Part shown: positions 35,101 to 48,830 of the stretch, one piece after another | Layout of the letters: the number at the start of each line of letters is the position of its first letter | Position numbering within the stretch: the first letter of the stretch is position 1 | Origin: Arthrobacter sp. FW306-07-I | Lineage (GTDB): Bacteria > Actinomycetota > Actinomycetes > Actinomycetales > Micrococcaceae | Length of the DNA stretch: 64,000 nucleotides | NCBI RefSeq assembly: GCF_021800405.1 | Contig: NZ_CP084550.1 | Coordinates: 3,782,001-3,846,000 of the forward strand | Direction: 5' to 3' | Position numbers and translations under genes: made by a program | Notes under the pieces: generated by a model | Seen by the model: only the letters and a program-made list of their open reading frames with translations | Told to the model about the DNA's origin: nothing | Database searches by the model: none

Positions 35101-36293
35101 TGCCCGAGGCATTCCTCGTTGGGGGCGTCCGCACCCCGGTAGGCCGTCATGGTGGGGTGCTTGCCACCGTGCGCCCCGACGACCTGGCCACGCTTGTGCT
35201 GCAGGCCGCAGTGGACAGGGCCGGCGTCGATCCTGCCACCGTCGACGAGGTCATCTTTGGCTGTGTTAACCAGGCAGGTGAGGACAACCGTAACGTTGCC
35301 CGGATGGCCGCACTGCTGGCCGGGTTCCCGCACGCCGTACCGGCCGTGACCGTCAACAGGCTCTGCGCCTCCGGGCTAACCGCGATCAGCATGGCGGCGC
35401 AATCGGTTCGCAACGGTGACGCAGACCTTGTAGTGGCTGGCGGCGTAGAGTCAATGACCCGCGCGCCGTGGGTGATGGCCAAGCCTGAGAAGCCCTACTC
35501 CAAACCGGGCGAACTCGCGGACACCTCAATCGGTGCGCGGTTTGTTAACCCGCGGATGGAGTCGGGGGCGCGGTTTTCGATGCCCGAAACGGCAGAAGAG
35601 GTAGCCAGGCGGGAGAACATTTCCCGCGCCGACGCGGATAGCTTTGCACTGCGCTCGCACAATCTGGCTGTGGCGGCGATTGACGCCGGCCGCTTCAGCG
35701 ACGAGATAGTCCCTGTTCCGGTCAGTGGCAGACGGGGGGAAGTCTCGCTGGTGGACACCGATGAAGGACCCAGGCGCGGTTCAACCGCCGATGCCCTGGC
35801 CGCCCTCCGACCGATCGTGGCGCCCGGTGGAGTGGTTACCGCCGGCAACTCCAGCTCCCTCAACGACGGCGCATCCGCTGTATTGGTCGCCAGCGGCGAT
35901 GCCGTGGAGCGCTACGGGCTTACCCCCCGGGCCCGCATCGTCAGCAGCCAAGCGGCCGGTGTCGCGCCGGAAGTGATGGGCGTCGGTCCGGTGCCGGCGA
36001 CACAAAAGGCACTGGCCAAGGCGGGCTGGGAACTCGCTGAGGTGGGCGCCGTCGAACTCAACGAAGCGTTCGCAGCGCAGGCGCTGGCCTGCATGCGGCT
36101 GCTTGGAATGGATGCGGGAACCGTCAACAACGACGGCGGTGCGATCGCCCTGGGCCATCCTTTGGGCTCCTCCGGATCACGGATCGTCGTCACGCTGCTG
36201 GGCCGCATGGAACGCGAAAACGCCAACCGCGGCCTTGCAACGATGTGCGTGGGCCTGGGCCAGGGCGTCGCCATGCTGCTGGAGAGGGTCTAA
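35100..36293 (+). CDS. Thiolase (acetyl-CoA C-acyltransferase)
   Basis: 397 aa. The catalytic residues are present: Cys89 in NRLCASG (acyl acceptor), His353 in [14 protein letters not shown] and Cys383 in MCVGLGQG, the second active-site cysteine. The usual GGGQG is GLGQG here, a mild change. It cleaves a 3-oxoacyl-CoA to acetyl-CoA (or succinyl-CoA) and a shortened acyl-CoA, the end step of the cassette. Overlaps the SDR stop by one base. Confidence 0.93.
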
Positions 36294-36746
36294 ATGAGAC
36301 TGTTCAAGGACGCCGCCGAGCTTGCCGGCATGGCCGGCCAGGAAATCGGAGTGAGTGGATGGCACACCCTGGACCAATCCCAGATCCAGGCTTTCGCCGA
36401 CGCCACCCTGGACCAACAGTGGATACACACCGACCCGGAGCGGGCAGCACACGGGCCCTTCGGCGCCACGGTTGCCCACGGCTACCTCAGCTTGTCGCTG
36501 CTGCCATACCTGGCGGGCCAGGTGTACCGGGTCGATGGGGCCGCGATGATCATCAACTACGGACTGAACAAGGTAAGGTTCCCGGCGCCGGCCAGGGTCA
36601 ACTCGCGCATCAGGGACCGGCTGACGCTGGCCTCGGTGAGCGAGACAGCCAGTGGTCGCCAGCTGCAGTTCCATCACCTGATCGAACTGGAAGGCTCGCA
36701 GAAGCCTGCCTGCATAGCGGAGACTGTCTCCCTGCTCCCTAACTGA
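36294..36746 (+). CDS. MaoC-like enoyl-CoA hydratase
   Basis: 150 aa, the length of a single hot-dog (R)-specific hydratase. The hydratase-2 motif is seen as FADATLDQQWIHTDPERA...GPFGATVAHGYLSLSLLP, with the Asp and His used for water addition. It would hydrate the enoyl-CoA made by the dehydrogenases. The ATG follows the thiolase stop directly (TAAATG). Confidence 0.92.
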   Translation: MRLFKDAAELAGMAGQEIGVSGWHTLDQSQIQAFADATLDQQWIHTDPERAAHGPFGATVAHGYLSLSLLPYLAGQVYRVDGAAMIINYGLNKVRFPAPARVNSRIRDRLTLASVSETASGRQLQFHHLIELEGSQKPACIAETVSLLPN

Positions 36747-36833
36747 ACTGCCCTTGAAGACCTTGCACCACCATCCGAACAACGACGTTTGCGTCCCGGC
36801 CTGCCTACAGGCTCTTCCCGAGGGAGAAACTCA

Positions 36834-38210
36834 ATGAGCACAGAAAACCCCAATCTCACATATGCCGACGCTGACCCGCAGGGCTTGGCGTCGGAGCTGC
36901 AGGTGACGCCGGCTGAACTGCGCCGCACCTCTATCTCGTCCTTCCTTGGTTCCGCCCTGGAATACATGGACTTTACGCTCTACACCCTCGCAGCAGCGCT
37001 GGTCTTCGGGCCGCTCTTCTTCCCCAATACGGACCCGGCGATGGCATTGATGGCGAGCTTTGCCGCGTTCGGTTCCGGGTTTCTCGTCCGGCCCCTGGGC
37101 GGAATCTACTTCGGCTACCTTGGCGACAAGTATGGGCGGAAATCCGTCCTGGTCATCACCGTAGGGATGATGGGTATCGCCACCCTGGGAATGGGCCTGC
37201 TGCCCACATTCGCCCAGATCGGCATCATGGCCCCGATCCTCCTGGTGCTCCTGCGGCTTATCCAGGGATTCGGCGCGGGCGCGGAGCTCTCGGGGGCCTC
37301 GCTGCTGCTGGTGGAATCCGCTCCTTCCAGTAAGCGCGGCTTTTATGGCGCAGTGGTGGCACTCGGAACGGCGACCGGAGTGCTGTTGGCCAGCGGACTG
37401 TGGCTGCTGCTCTCGCAGATGCCCAAGGACGACTTCCTCGCTTGGGGATGGCGTATCCCCTTCCTGCTGAGCGTCGGTACCACTCTTGTGGCGCTGTATT
37501 TGCGGCGGAGCGTGAGCGAGTCACCGGTCTTCGAGGCCGTCAAGGCGCGGCGTGCGGCGGCCCGTCTTGAGGCCCGGCAGCAAAGCATTTGGCGTGACGC
37601 TGCAGATTCAAAGAAGGCCTTCCTCGTCTCACTGGGCATCAAGCTCGGCGAAAACGGTTCGGTCTACCTCGTCAAGGGCTTCCTTATCGGCTGGACGGTT
37701 TCGGTAGTGAAGATGGATGCAAACCTGGTCACTACCGGTGTAACACTCGGCTCCGTGCTGGGCGTCGTAACAGTCTTGCTGACCGGGAAGCTCACAGACC
37801 GGTTTGGCCGGCGCAAAGTTTGGCTCTGGCTCTCGGGGTTCCAGTTCGCCTTCACCATTCCCGCGATGCTGATGATCGAAACGCGTAACCCCATATTGGT
37901 GGCCTTGGTCTTTGTTATCTTCGTTGGCGGTCCGCTGCCGAACCTGTACGGCGTGGAGTCGACCTGGCTGGTTGAAATGTTCGGGTCCAAGCGCCGCTTC
38001 TCTTTCATGACAACTGTCAAGGAAATCGGCGCCGTCCTGTCCGGCGGTCTCGGCCCCATCATCGCAGCCAGCGTCGTTGCTGCGACCGGGCCGGGGTGGA
38101 TCCCGGTAGCCGGAATCCTCATGGCTTATGCCGCGATCGGTATTGCAGCAGGGTTCTTCGCCCCCGAAACCAGGGGCCGGGACCTCAATTCGGAGGCCGA
38201 CGCGTTCTAA
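36834..38210 (+). CDS. MFS permease, metabolite:H+ symporter (MHS) type
   Basis: 458 aa, about 12 helices. ALEYMDFTLYTLAAALVFGPLFFP at TM1 and LGDKYGRKSVLV are MHS signatures; RLIQGFGAGAELSGASLLLVE follows. GAGGGAGAA precedes the ATG at 36834. Last gene of the cassette, ended by the hairpin at 38218. Most likely imports the carboxylate that the upstream enzymes degrade. The operon at the left end of the window has an analogous permease. Confidence 0.9.
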   Translation: MSTENPNLTYADADPQGLASELQVTPAELRRTSISSFLGSALEYMDFTLYTLAAALVFGPLFFPNTDPAMALMASFAAFGSGFLVRPLGGIYFGYLGDKYGRKSVLVITVGMMGIATLGMGLLPTFAQIGIMAPILLVLLRLIQGFGAGAELSGASLLLVESAPSSKRGFYGAVVALGTATGVLLASGLWLLLSQMPKDDFLAWGWRIPFLLSVGTTLVALYLRRSVSESPVFEAVKARRAAARLEARQQSIWRDAADSKKAFLVSLGIKLGENGSVYLVKGFLIGWTVSVVKMDANLVTTGVTLGSVLGVVTVLLTGKLTDRFGRRKVWLWLSGFQFAFTIPAMLMIETRNPILVALVFVIFVGGPLPNLYGVESTWLVEMFGSKRRFSFMTTVKEIGAVLSGGLGPIIAASVVAATGPGWIPVAGILMAYAAIGIAAGFFAPETRGRDLNSEADAF

Positions 38211-38217
38211 GTCGACG

Positions 38218-38258
38218 AAGCGGGCGACGGCGGAAGATTCCCGCCGTCGCCCGCTTTC
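38218..38258. terminator. Hairpin terminator, GACGGCGG family
   Basis: AAGCGGGCGACGGCGG (38218-38233) is perfectly complementary to CCGCCGTCGCCCGCTT (38241-38256), followed by TT. It closes the catabolic cassette. Confidence 0.88.
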
Positions 38259-38265
38259 GTTATAC

Positions 38266-38682
38266 CGGAGGAGGCTAATACCCCGCTCTCCCCTTGTTGA
38301 TTGCGGCGCGGGTGGCCCCACCCTCGCTCTAGATGTGGATCGGGAGCTGGAGGGCTGCCGTCCCATTTGGGTAGACACTGTGGCCAGGAGGGCTTGCCAT
38401 CAGGGCATCGTTCCTGCTGTCCACCGTGATCGCAAAGTTCGCGCCGGGGTTTCTGGCACTGCGTGAATTACAGCTCCCTGTTGGGCGGCTTGCAACGAGC
38501 GGAAGGCGATCTAATTTCTCCGTCTGCTCGGATAATTCCCGTTGGGGACACTTGCAGCATGACGAAGCCATCGAGCGGTTACGTGTATATGTCGCCGATC
38601 AGATGTAGGTTTTGCTTAATCAACTTCAAGCTGCCGCCGGACACGAAGCTGTGTCCGCGTAGGGCCTCAATGGGGGTAAGAC
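38266..38682. other. 417-nt gene-free stretch with a pseudogene remnant
   Basis: No convincing gene lies between the cassette terminator and the nuclease gene. It contains the GDPD-like fragment (38329-38450). The rest has frequent stops in all frames and looks like decayed sequence next to an insertion point. Confidence 0.6.
38329..38450 (-). pseudogene. Remnant of a GDPD/PLC-like phosphodiesterase gene
   Basis: On the minus strand, residues PGHSVYPNGTAALQLPIHI and the preceding ITVDSRNDALMA align with VTLESLYLDPLQAL...PGHNVYPKWDGSLQLLIDI of the intact gene at 26301-27167. The nucleotide match continues past the stop to about 38309 (plus-strand GTGGCC-CACCCTCGCTCT versus 26764 onward). Only about 45 codons survive; both ends are lost. 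Confidence 0.7.
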
Positions 38683-39774
38683 ATGGAATTTGCAGAAAAA
38701 CTTTCAGCGTTGGCCGCAAAGGTACGCCAGCAGCGGGGTGTTATCCAAACGGAAGAGGCAACGAAGAATGCCTTCGTGATGCCTTTCATTTCGACGATTC
38801 TTGGCTATGACGTCTTCAATCCACTCGAAGTCGTCCCGGAATTCGTCGCGGACGTGGGCCTCAAGAAGGGTGAGAAGATCGACTATGCCATCGTAAAAGA
38901 TGGCGAAGTCCAGATCCTGATCGAGTGCAAGAAGTCTACTGAGCCGGTCAAGATCGAGCACGCATCGCAGCTTTTCCGGTACTTTGCTGTCACAAATGCG
39001 CGAATCGCCATTCTCACCAACGGCGAGGTCTACCAGTTCTTCACGGATCTGGACGCACCTAACCGAATGGATGCGAAACCATTCCTCGTGCTGGATTTGA
39101 ACGACATCGACCAGTCCCTGATCCCCGAACTGCAGAAACTGTCCAAGGATGTCTTCGACTTGGACTCGATCATCAGCGCAGCCGGTGAATTGAAATACAT
39201 CGGCGAGCTGAAACGAACACTGGCTGCACAGTTCAAGGAACCTGAAGATGAATGGGTCAAGTTCCTCACAGCGAGGGTCTACTCCGGACCTTACACGCAG
39301 AAGGTTCGGGAGCAGTTCACAACGCTGGTTGGGAAGGCCACCAAGCAATTCCTTAATGACCAGGTGAATGAGCGACTGAAGAAGGCCTTGGGCAACCCTG
39401 GGTTCCCGCAAACTGACGACACCATGGTTCCGGCCGCGGTCACCAGCACCCCCGTTGCCGAAGCCGATCTCGCTGAGGCCGACGCCTTGGAGACAACACT
39501 TGAGGAAATCGAGGGCTACCAAATTGTGCGGGCCATCGTCTGCAGCGAGGTAAAGCCGGCACGGGTGGCGCAACGCGACGCGAAGTCGTATTTTGCGGTG
39601 CTGCTCGATGACAACAACCGCAAGCCCATTGCCCGCCTCCACTTCAACCGGATGCAGAAGTACTTGGGCATATTCAATGACAGCAAAGAAGAGACTCGGG
39701 TGCCCATCAACTCGCTGGAGGAGATCTACGAGCATACCGAAGCACTTCGAGCGACTGTGAAGAGCTACCTGTGA
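38683..39774 (+). CDS. Stand-alone HsdR N-terminal-like nuclease (PD-(D/E)XK)
   Basis: 363 aa. Residues about 1-140 match the N-terminal domain of type I restriction R subunits: EEATKNAFVMPFISTILGYDVFNP, then Asp67 in KIDYAI and Glu81-x-Lys83 in LIECKKS, the PD-(D/E)XK catalytic set. FRYFAVTNARIAILTNG is the usual next block. No helicase, HsdM or HsdS follows. The C-terminal part (about 280-363, IVRAIVCSEV, SYFAVLLDDNNRKPIARLHFN) resembles a small oligonucleotide- or DNA-binding module. The gene is visibly more AT-rich than its neighbours, suggesting recent transfer. A defence or phage-derived role is plausible. Confidence 0.8.
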   Translation: MEFAEKLSALAAKVRQQRGVIQTEEATKNAFVMPFISTILGYDVFNPLEVVPEFVADVGLKKGEKIDYAIVKDGEVQILIECKKSTEPVKIEHASQLFRYFAVTNARIAILTNGEVYQFFTDLDAPNRMDAKPFLVLDLNDIDQSLIPELQKLSKDVFDLDSIISAAGELKYIGELKRTLAAQFKEPEDEWVKFLTARVYSGPYTQKVREQFTTLVGKATKQFLNDQVNERLKKALGNPGFPQTDDTMVPAAVTSTPVAEADLAEADALETTLEEIEGYQIVRAIVCSEVKPARVAQRDAKSYFAVLLDDNNRKPIARLHFNRMQKYLGIFNDSKEETRVPINSLEEIYEHTEALRATVKSYL

Positions 39775-39872
39775 CCAGGCCCGAGTTGACGTTTACCGAC
39801 TCCCAGTCGTTATGCCAGCACCAGTAGAGCGGAGCCCAATACTTTCATAACGATGAGTAGGCTGGCCAAGAT

Positions 39873-41900
39873 CTAAACCTCCGCCACCGGCGCCGCGAAC
39901 TGGGCCTCGTAGAGCCGCGCGTAAGCCCCGCCGGCGGCGAGCAGTGAAGCGTGCGTCCCCTGCTCCACGATCTGGCCAGCCTCCATCACCAGGATGAGGT
40001 CGGCGTCGCGGATCGTGGACAGGCGGTGCGCGATCACAAATGACGTCCGGTCAGACCTCAAAGCACTCATGGCCTTCTGCACCAGCACCTCGGTCCGGGT
40101 ATCCACGGAGGACGTCGCCTCGTCAAGAATCAGCACCGAAGGCTGTGCCAGGAACGCCCGCGCAATCGTCAGCAGCTGCTTCTCACCGGCGGACACGTTG
40201 GAACCTTCGTCGTCCAGCACGGTGTCGTACCCGTCGGGCAGGGACTTCACGAACCGGTCCACGTACGTCGCCCGCGCTGCCTCCAGAACCTCGGAGGAAG
40301 AAGCCGTAGGCCGGCCGTACGCGATGTTGTCCCGGATGGTCCCGCCGAACAGCCACGTATCCTGCAGCACCATCCCCATCCGCGAGCGCAGGTCGTGGCG
40401 GGTCATGGTGGTGATGTCGACGCCGTCCAGAGTGATCCGGCCGCCATCGAGCTCGTAGAACCGCATCATCAGGTTCACCAGCGTGGTCTTGCCCGCCCCA
40501 GTGGGCCCCACAATGGCTACCGTCTGCCCGGGCTCCGCCACCAAGGAAAGCCCAGTAATCAGCGGCTTGTCCTGCGAATACGAGAAGGACACGTCCTCAA
40601 AAACCAGGCGCCCCCGCGAAGCACCGTCCGGGCTCTGCAACGAAGCCCCGGCAGGGTCCGCCGACTGCTCCTCCGTATCCAGCAGCTCAAACACCCGCTC
40701 TGCAGACGCCACCCCGGACTGCAGTAGGTTGGCCATCGACCCCAGCTGCGCCAGCGGCTGCGTGAACTGCCGCGAGTACTGGATGAACGCCTGCACATCT
40801 CCCAGCTGCATCGCCCCGGAGGCCACCTGCAGCCCGCCCACGACGGCGATCCCCACGTACACCAGGTTCCCGATGAACGTCATGGCCGGCATGATCAGCC
40901 CGGAAATGAACTGCGCCCCGAAGCTCGCCTCATACAGCTCCGCGTTCTTCTGCCGGAACCGCTCCCCCACCTCGCGCTGCCGCCCGAACACCTTCACCAG
41001 CGCATGTCCAGTGTAGGTCTCCTCGATCTGCCCGTTGAGCTCGCCGGTATTGGTCCACTGCTGAACAAACAGCTTCTGCGAGCGCTTGGCAATCAGCGTG
41101 GTGATCCCGAGCGTCAGCGGAATGGTCACCAGCGCTATCAGCGCCAGCGTGGGCGACAGGATGAACATCATGACCAGCACGCCCAGCACCGTCAGCACCG
41201 ATGTCACCGCCTGGCTGATGGACTGCTGCAGGCTCTGCGAGATGTTGTCCACATCGTTGGTCACCCGGCTGAGCAGCTCGCCGCGCTGGATCGAGTCGAA
41301 GTACCGCAGCGGCAGCCGGTTGATCTTCGCCTCAATCTGCTCGCGCAGCCCAAAGACCGTCCGCTGCACTACGCCGTTCAGCACATACGCCGTCCCCCAC
41401 ATGAACGCCGATCCCAGCACATACAGCACCAGCGCCCATGTCAGCACGCCGGCCAGCGCGCCAAAGTCGATCCCCGCACCGGGCGTCAGCGTCATGGCGC
41501 TGAGCATGTCCGCCTTCTGGTTCTCCCCCGACGCCCGCAGCATGGCAATCAGCTGCGCCTGCGTCATCCCCGGCGGCAGCTGCTTGGACACCACGCCGGC
41601 GAAAATCAGGTTGGTGCCCTCGCCCAGCAGCCTCGGCCCGATCACCTGCAGCACTACGCCCGCAACGGCCATGAGCAGCACCAGCATCAGCCAGAACCGT
41701 TCCGGCCGCAGCGTACCCAACAGCCGCTTGGCGGAACCGCTGAAGTTCATCGCCTTCTCGGCCGGGACGTTCATCCCGGCAAAAGGTCCGCCGTGGCCGG
41801 GGCCGCCGCGCGGCCTTGGGATGCGTACGACGGCGGCCTGGCCGGGTCCGGCGGCGGGCCCGGCTTTGGTGCCGCGCTCGGGAGCGGGTCCGTGGCTCAT
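39873..41900 (-). CDS. ABC exporter subunit with consensus ATPase site (membrane + NBD)
   Basis: 675 aa: a Gly/Pro-rich N-terminal extension of about 55 residues, a six-helix exporter domain (about 70-400) and an NBD. Walker A is GPTGAGKTT, Walker B ILDEATSS with the catalytic Glu, and the H-loop VIAHRLST with His. The signature is the non-canonical VSAGEKQ. A long insert between TM1 and TM2 (VVSKQLPPGMTQAQL...) lies outside. Overlaps its partner by ATGA (41897-41900); the two form a heterodimer in which this subunit supplies the active Walker motifs. Confidence 0.9.
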   Translation of the reverse strand: MSHGPAPERGTKAGPAAGPGQAAVVRIPRPRGGPGHGGPFAGMNVPAEKAMNFSGSAKRLLGTLRPERFWLMLVLLMAVAGVVLQVIGPRLLGEGTNLIFAGVVSKQLPPGMTQAQLIAMLRASGENQKADMLSAMTLTPGAGIDFGALAGVLTWALVLYVLGSAFMWGTAYVLNGVVQRTVFGLREQIEAKINRLPLRYFDSIQRGELLSRVTNDVDNISQSLQQSISQAVTSVLTVLGVLVMMFILSPTLALIALVTIPLTLGITTLIAKRSQKLFVQQWTNTGELNGQIEETYTGHALVKVFGRQREVGERFRQKNAELYEASFGAQFISGLIMPAMTFIGNLVYVGIAVVGGLQVASGAMQLGDVQAFIQYSRQFTQPLAQLGSMANLLQSGVASAERVFELLDTEEQSADPAGASLQSPDGASRGRLVFEDVSFSYSQDKPLITGLSLVAEPGQTVAIVGPTGAGKTTLVNLMMRFYELDGGRITLDGVDITTMTRHDLRSRMGMVLQDTWLFGGTIRDNIAYGRPTASSSEVLEAARATYVDRFVKSLPDGYDTVLDDEGSNVSAGEKQLLTIARAFLAQPSVLILDEATSSVDTRTEVLVQKAMSALRSDRTSFVIAHRLSTIRDADLILVMEAGQIVEQGTHASLLAAGGAYARLYEAQFAAPVAEV

Positions 41901-43630
41901 ACCGTCTCCTCCGCTGCCAGCTGGGACGAAACAATTTCGCGGTACGTATCGGAACTTTCCAGCAGCTCGTGGTGCGTTCCGTGCGCGACGATCCTGCCGT
42001 CGTCGAGCACTAGTATCTGGTCCGCATCAACGATGCTGGACACGCGCTGGGCGATGACCACCATGGTGGCCCCCGCGATGTTGCGCTTGAGCGCCTGGCG
42101 CAGCCGGGCGTCCGTGCCGGTGTCCAGGGATGAGAAGGAATCGTCAAAGATGTACAGCTCGGGCCGCTTCACCAGGGCACGTGCGATTGCCAGCCGCTGC
42201 CGCTGGCCACCCGAAACGTTCGTGCCGCCCTGCGAAATAGGCGCGTCCAGCCCCTCCTCCATCCGCTCCACGAAGTCCCGGGCCTGCGCGATCTCAAGCG
42301 CGGACCACAGCTCCTCCTCCGTGGCATCCGGATTGCCATACAGTAGGTTGCTGCGGACGGTTCCGGTGAACAGGTAGGGCTTCTGCGGCACCAGGCCGAT
42401 GTGCCCCCACAGCAGGTCAGGGTCCAGGTCCCGGACATCCACGCCGTCCATCAGCACCGCCCCGGAGGTGACGTCGAAGAGCCGCGGCATCAGGTTCACC
42501 AAGGTGGTCTTGCCCGAACCGGTGCTGCCGATGATCGCCGTTGTCTCCCCCGCACGGGCCGTGAAACTGATGCCCTGCAGCACCGGATGCTCGGCACCCG
42601 GGTAGGCGAATCCGACGTCGCGCATTTCAAGCTCACCCCGCCGGACCGCGCTGGTGACCGGCTTCTCCGGTGGCAGGACGCTTGAACTGGTGCCCAGCAC
42701 CTCCCCGATCCGGTCAGCGGACACGGATGCGCGCGGGATCATCACCGCCATGAAGGTAGCCATCATGACGGACATCAGGATCTGCATCAGGTAGCTCAGG
42801 AACGCGATCAGGGTGCCCACCTGCATGGACCCGTCCTCGATCCGGAACGACCCGAACCAGATCACCGCCACGCTGGAAACGTTCAGGACCAGCATCACCG
42901 TGGGGAACATCAGGGCCATCAGCCGGCCGGCGCGGAGGGCAACGTCGGTGACGTCGGTGTTGGCGCCGGCGAACCGCTCCGTCTCCACGTCCTCGCGCAC
43001 GAACGCCCGCACCACGCGGATGCCGGTGAGCTGCTCGCGCAGCACACGGTTCACGGTGTCGATCCGGGCCTGCATCTTGCGGAACAGCGGCACCATCCGC
43101 GTGACGATAAGGCCGACGGCGATCAGCAGCACCGGGACGCATACGGCAATGAGCCACGAGAGTTGGGCGTCCTGCCGGATGGCCATGATCACGCCGCCGA
43201 TGCTGAGCATGGGCGCGGCAACCATGAGCGTGGCGGACACCAGCACCAGTTGCTGCACCTGCTGGACGTCGTTGGTGGAGCGGGTGATGAGGCTGGGGGC
43301 GCCGAAACGGGTGACTTCCTGCTCGGAGAACTGCCCCACCCGTTCAAAGATGGCGCCCCGCAGGTCCCGCCCCAAGCCCATGGCAGCCTTGGCGCCGAAG
43401 TACACGGCCACGACGGCGCAGGCGATCTGCGCCAGCGTGACCAGCAGCATGATGCTGCCCGTGGACAGGATGTAGCCGGTATCGCCCCGGGCCACGCCCT
43501 GGTCGATGATGTCCGCATTCAGCGTGGGCAGGTACAGCGACGCGATGGATTGCGCCAGCTGGAAAACCACGACGGCGGCCAGCAGCGGCCGGTGCGGCCG
43601 GAGGTATTCGACAAGCAACTTCCAGAGCAT
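41897..43630 (-). CDS. ABC exporter subunit with degenerate ATPase site
   Basis: 577 aa from the ATG at 43630 (GTGAGGG upstream); a TTG start 11 codons earlier is less likely. Six-helix exporter domain, then NBD with Walker A GSTGSGKTT and canonical signature VSGGQRQ. Walker B reads IFDDSFSS, with Asp in place of the catalytic Glu, and the H-loop reads VIAQRVSS, with Gln in place of His. These are the known hallmarks of the degenerate half of heterodimeric exporters such as BmrCD and TM287/288. It likely exports drugs, lipids or peptides with its downstream partner. Confidence 0.92.
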   Translation of the reverse strand: MLWKLLVEYLRPHRPLLAAVVVFQLAQSIASLYLPTLNADIIDQGVARGDTGYILSTGSIMLLVTLAQIACAVVAVYFGAKAAMGLGRDLRGAIFERVGQFSEQEVTRFGAPSLITRSTNDVQQVQQLVLVSATLMVAAPMLSIGGVIMAIRQDAQLSWLIAVCVPVLLIAVGLIVTRMVPLFRKMQARIDTVNRVLREQLTGIRVVRAFVREDVETERFAGANTDVTDVALRAGRLMALMFPTVMLVLNVSSVAVIWFGSFRIEDGSMQVGTLIAFLSYLMQILMSVMMATFMAVMIPRASVSADRIGEVLGTSSSVLPPEKPVTSAVRRGELEMRDVGFAYPGAEHPVLQGISFTARAGETTAIIGSTGSGKTTLVNLMPRLFDVTSGAVLMDGVDVRDLDPDLLWGHIGLVPQKPYLFTGTVRSNLLYGNPDATEEELWSALEIAQARDFVERMEEGLDAPISQGGTNVSGGQRQRLAIARALVKRPELYIFDDSFSSLDTGTDARLRQALKRNIAGATMVVIAQRVSSIVDADQILVLDDGRIVAHGTHHELLESSDTYREIVSSQLAAEETV

Positions 43631-45046
43631 AGGCAGAGCCCTCACCTGACGGAGTGTCCACAAACGTGGTGCGAAGGTCAGTGTACGTCCGGAAAGGGCC
43701 GTTGATCCTGCCAGTTGACTGGGAAAAACGGCAGTTCTCCCACGGCGTATTCATCGGCCCGGCGGGAGATTCGGGGGCGCCGGTGGGTACGTCAGTGAAA
43801 GAGAACTGAAAGGGCGCCAAGAACGCGCCACCTCACCGAATGATGGAAGAACCAACGATGCCTGCCGCCACACAAAACGCCCCACACCGCACTGCGAGAT
43901 TCGGAATGGCCTTCATCGGCGTCCTGCTCATCGCCGTCAACCTACGGGTGTCCTTTGTCAGCGTGGGGCCGGTCCTGGTCAATATCAGCAGCGATCTTGG
44001 CCTGTCCAGTGCCGCAGCAGGTTTCCTCACCGGGCTCCCGCTTATCGCCTTCGCGGTCTTCTCGCCATGGGCCCCCGGATTCGCTTCACGCCTGGGACTG
44101 GACCGGGCAATGTGGGTGTCCTTGCTGATCCTCGCTTCGGGCATCGTGCTTCGCTCTTTGCCCGTGCCCGGCTTTATTTGGGCCGGCACAATCCTGATCG
44201 GCGTGGCCATTGCCTTCCTCAATGTCCTGGTGCCCTCCCTCGTTAAACGCGACTTTCCGTTGCGGGTCAGCCAGGTCACCGGAAGCTACACCGCTGCCCA
44301 GGCCGCCTTCGCAGCGGTGGGGGCCGCCGTCGTCGTACCCGTGGCACAGACCTCCCCGGCAGGATGGCGGCTCGCCCTGGGAGTCTGGGCGGGGCTGGCC
44401 CTCATCGCCATGGCCGTGCTCCTGCCCTGGCTTCGCCGGCACACGGCAGGCACGCGGCAATCGGGAAAGCCCGACGCCGCCTACCGGTCGCCCTGGGGTT
44501 CAGCCCTGGGCTGGCAGGTGACCGCCTTCATGGGGCTGCAGTCCATTGCCTTCTACGTCCTCATGGCCTGGTTGCCCACCATCGAGCAAAGCCGTGGGAT
44601 CCCCGCCACCACTGCTGGCCTGCACCTATCCGTTTTCCTGCTGATCAGCGTGTTCGCCAGCCTGGGGACGGGCGGTGTCCTGCACCGGGGATCAGACCAA
44701 CGGCTGGTTTCCTTTGCCAGCGGGATGTTGGTGTTCGTGACCTTCCTCGGTCTGGCCCTGGCGCCGGAACTCATCCTGCTGTGGGTTGTCCTGGGTGCTT
44801 TGGGGTGCGGGAGCCTCATCGTCATTGCCCTGTCGCTCTTCAGCCTTCGGACCGTGAACCACCCGCAGGCAGCATCGCTGTCCGGCATGGCCCAATCCGT
44901 GGGTTACGCGCTTGGCGCCGCGGGGCCTGTGGTGTTCGGCGCACTCCACGACGCCACCGCGGAGTGGACGCTTCCACTGCTCGCCACCGCCGGCGCCATG
45001 GCGGTGCTGGCACTGATGGGCCTGCTGGCCGGCCGCGACCGGGTGA

Positions 45047-48760
<3,714 letters not shown>

Positions 48761-48776
48761 TCCGTTTGACGCAAGC

Positions 48777-48809
48777 TCCGGGCCGGCCGCACTCTGCGGC
48801 CGGCCCGGA
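48777..48809. terminator. Bidirectional hairpin between katG and histidine kinase gene
   Basis: TCCGGGCCGGCCGCA pairs perfectly with TGCGGCCGGCCCGGA around a 3-nt loop (15-bp stem), between convergent genes. TTAAAAT follows a few bases later on the plus strand. Confidence 0.85.
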
Positions 48810-48830
48810 CTAGTTAAAATCCCAAACTGG

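Noticed and set aside
38463..38810. 115-aa plus-strand ORF upstream of the nuclease
   Set aside because: Overlaps the nuclease start in another frame, no ribosome site, no family resemblance.
43711..43722. CCAGT-TG-ACTGG palindrome between ABC and MFS genes
   Set aside because: Only 5-bp arms and no supporting repeats; too weak to call an operator.
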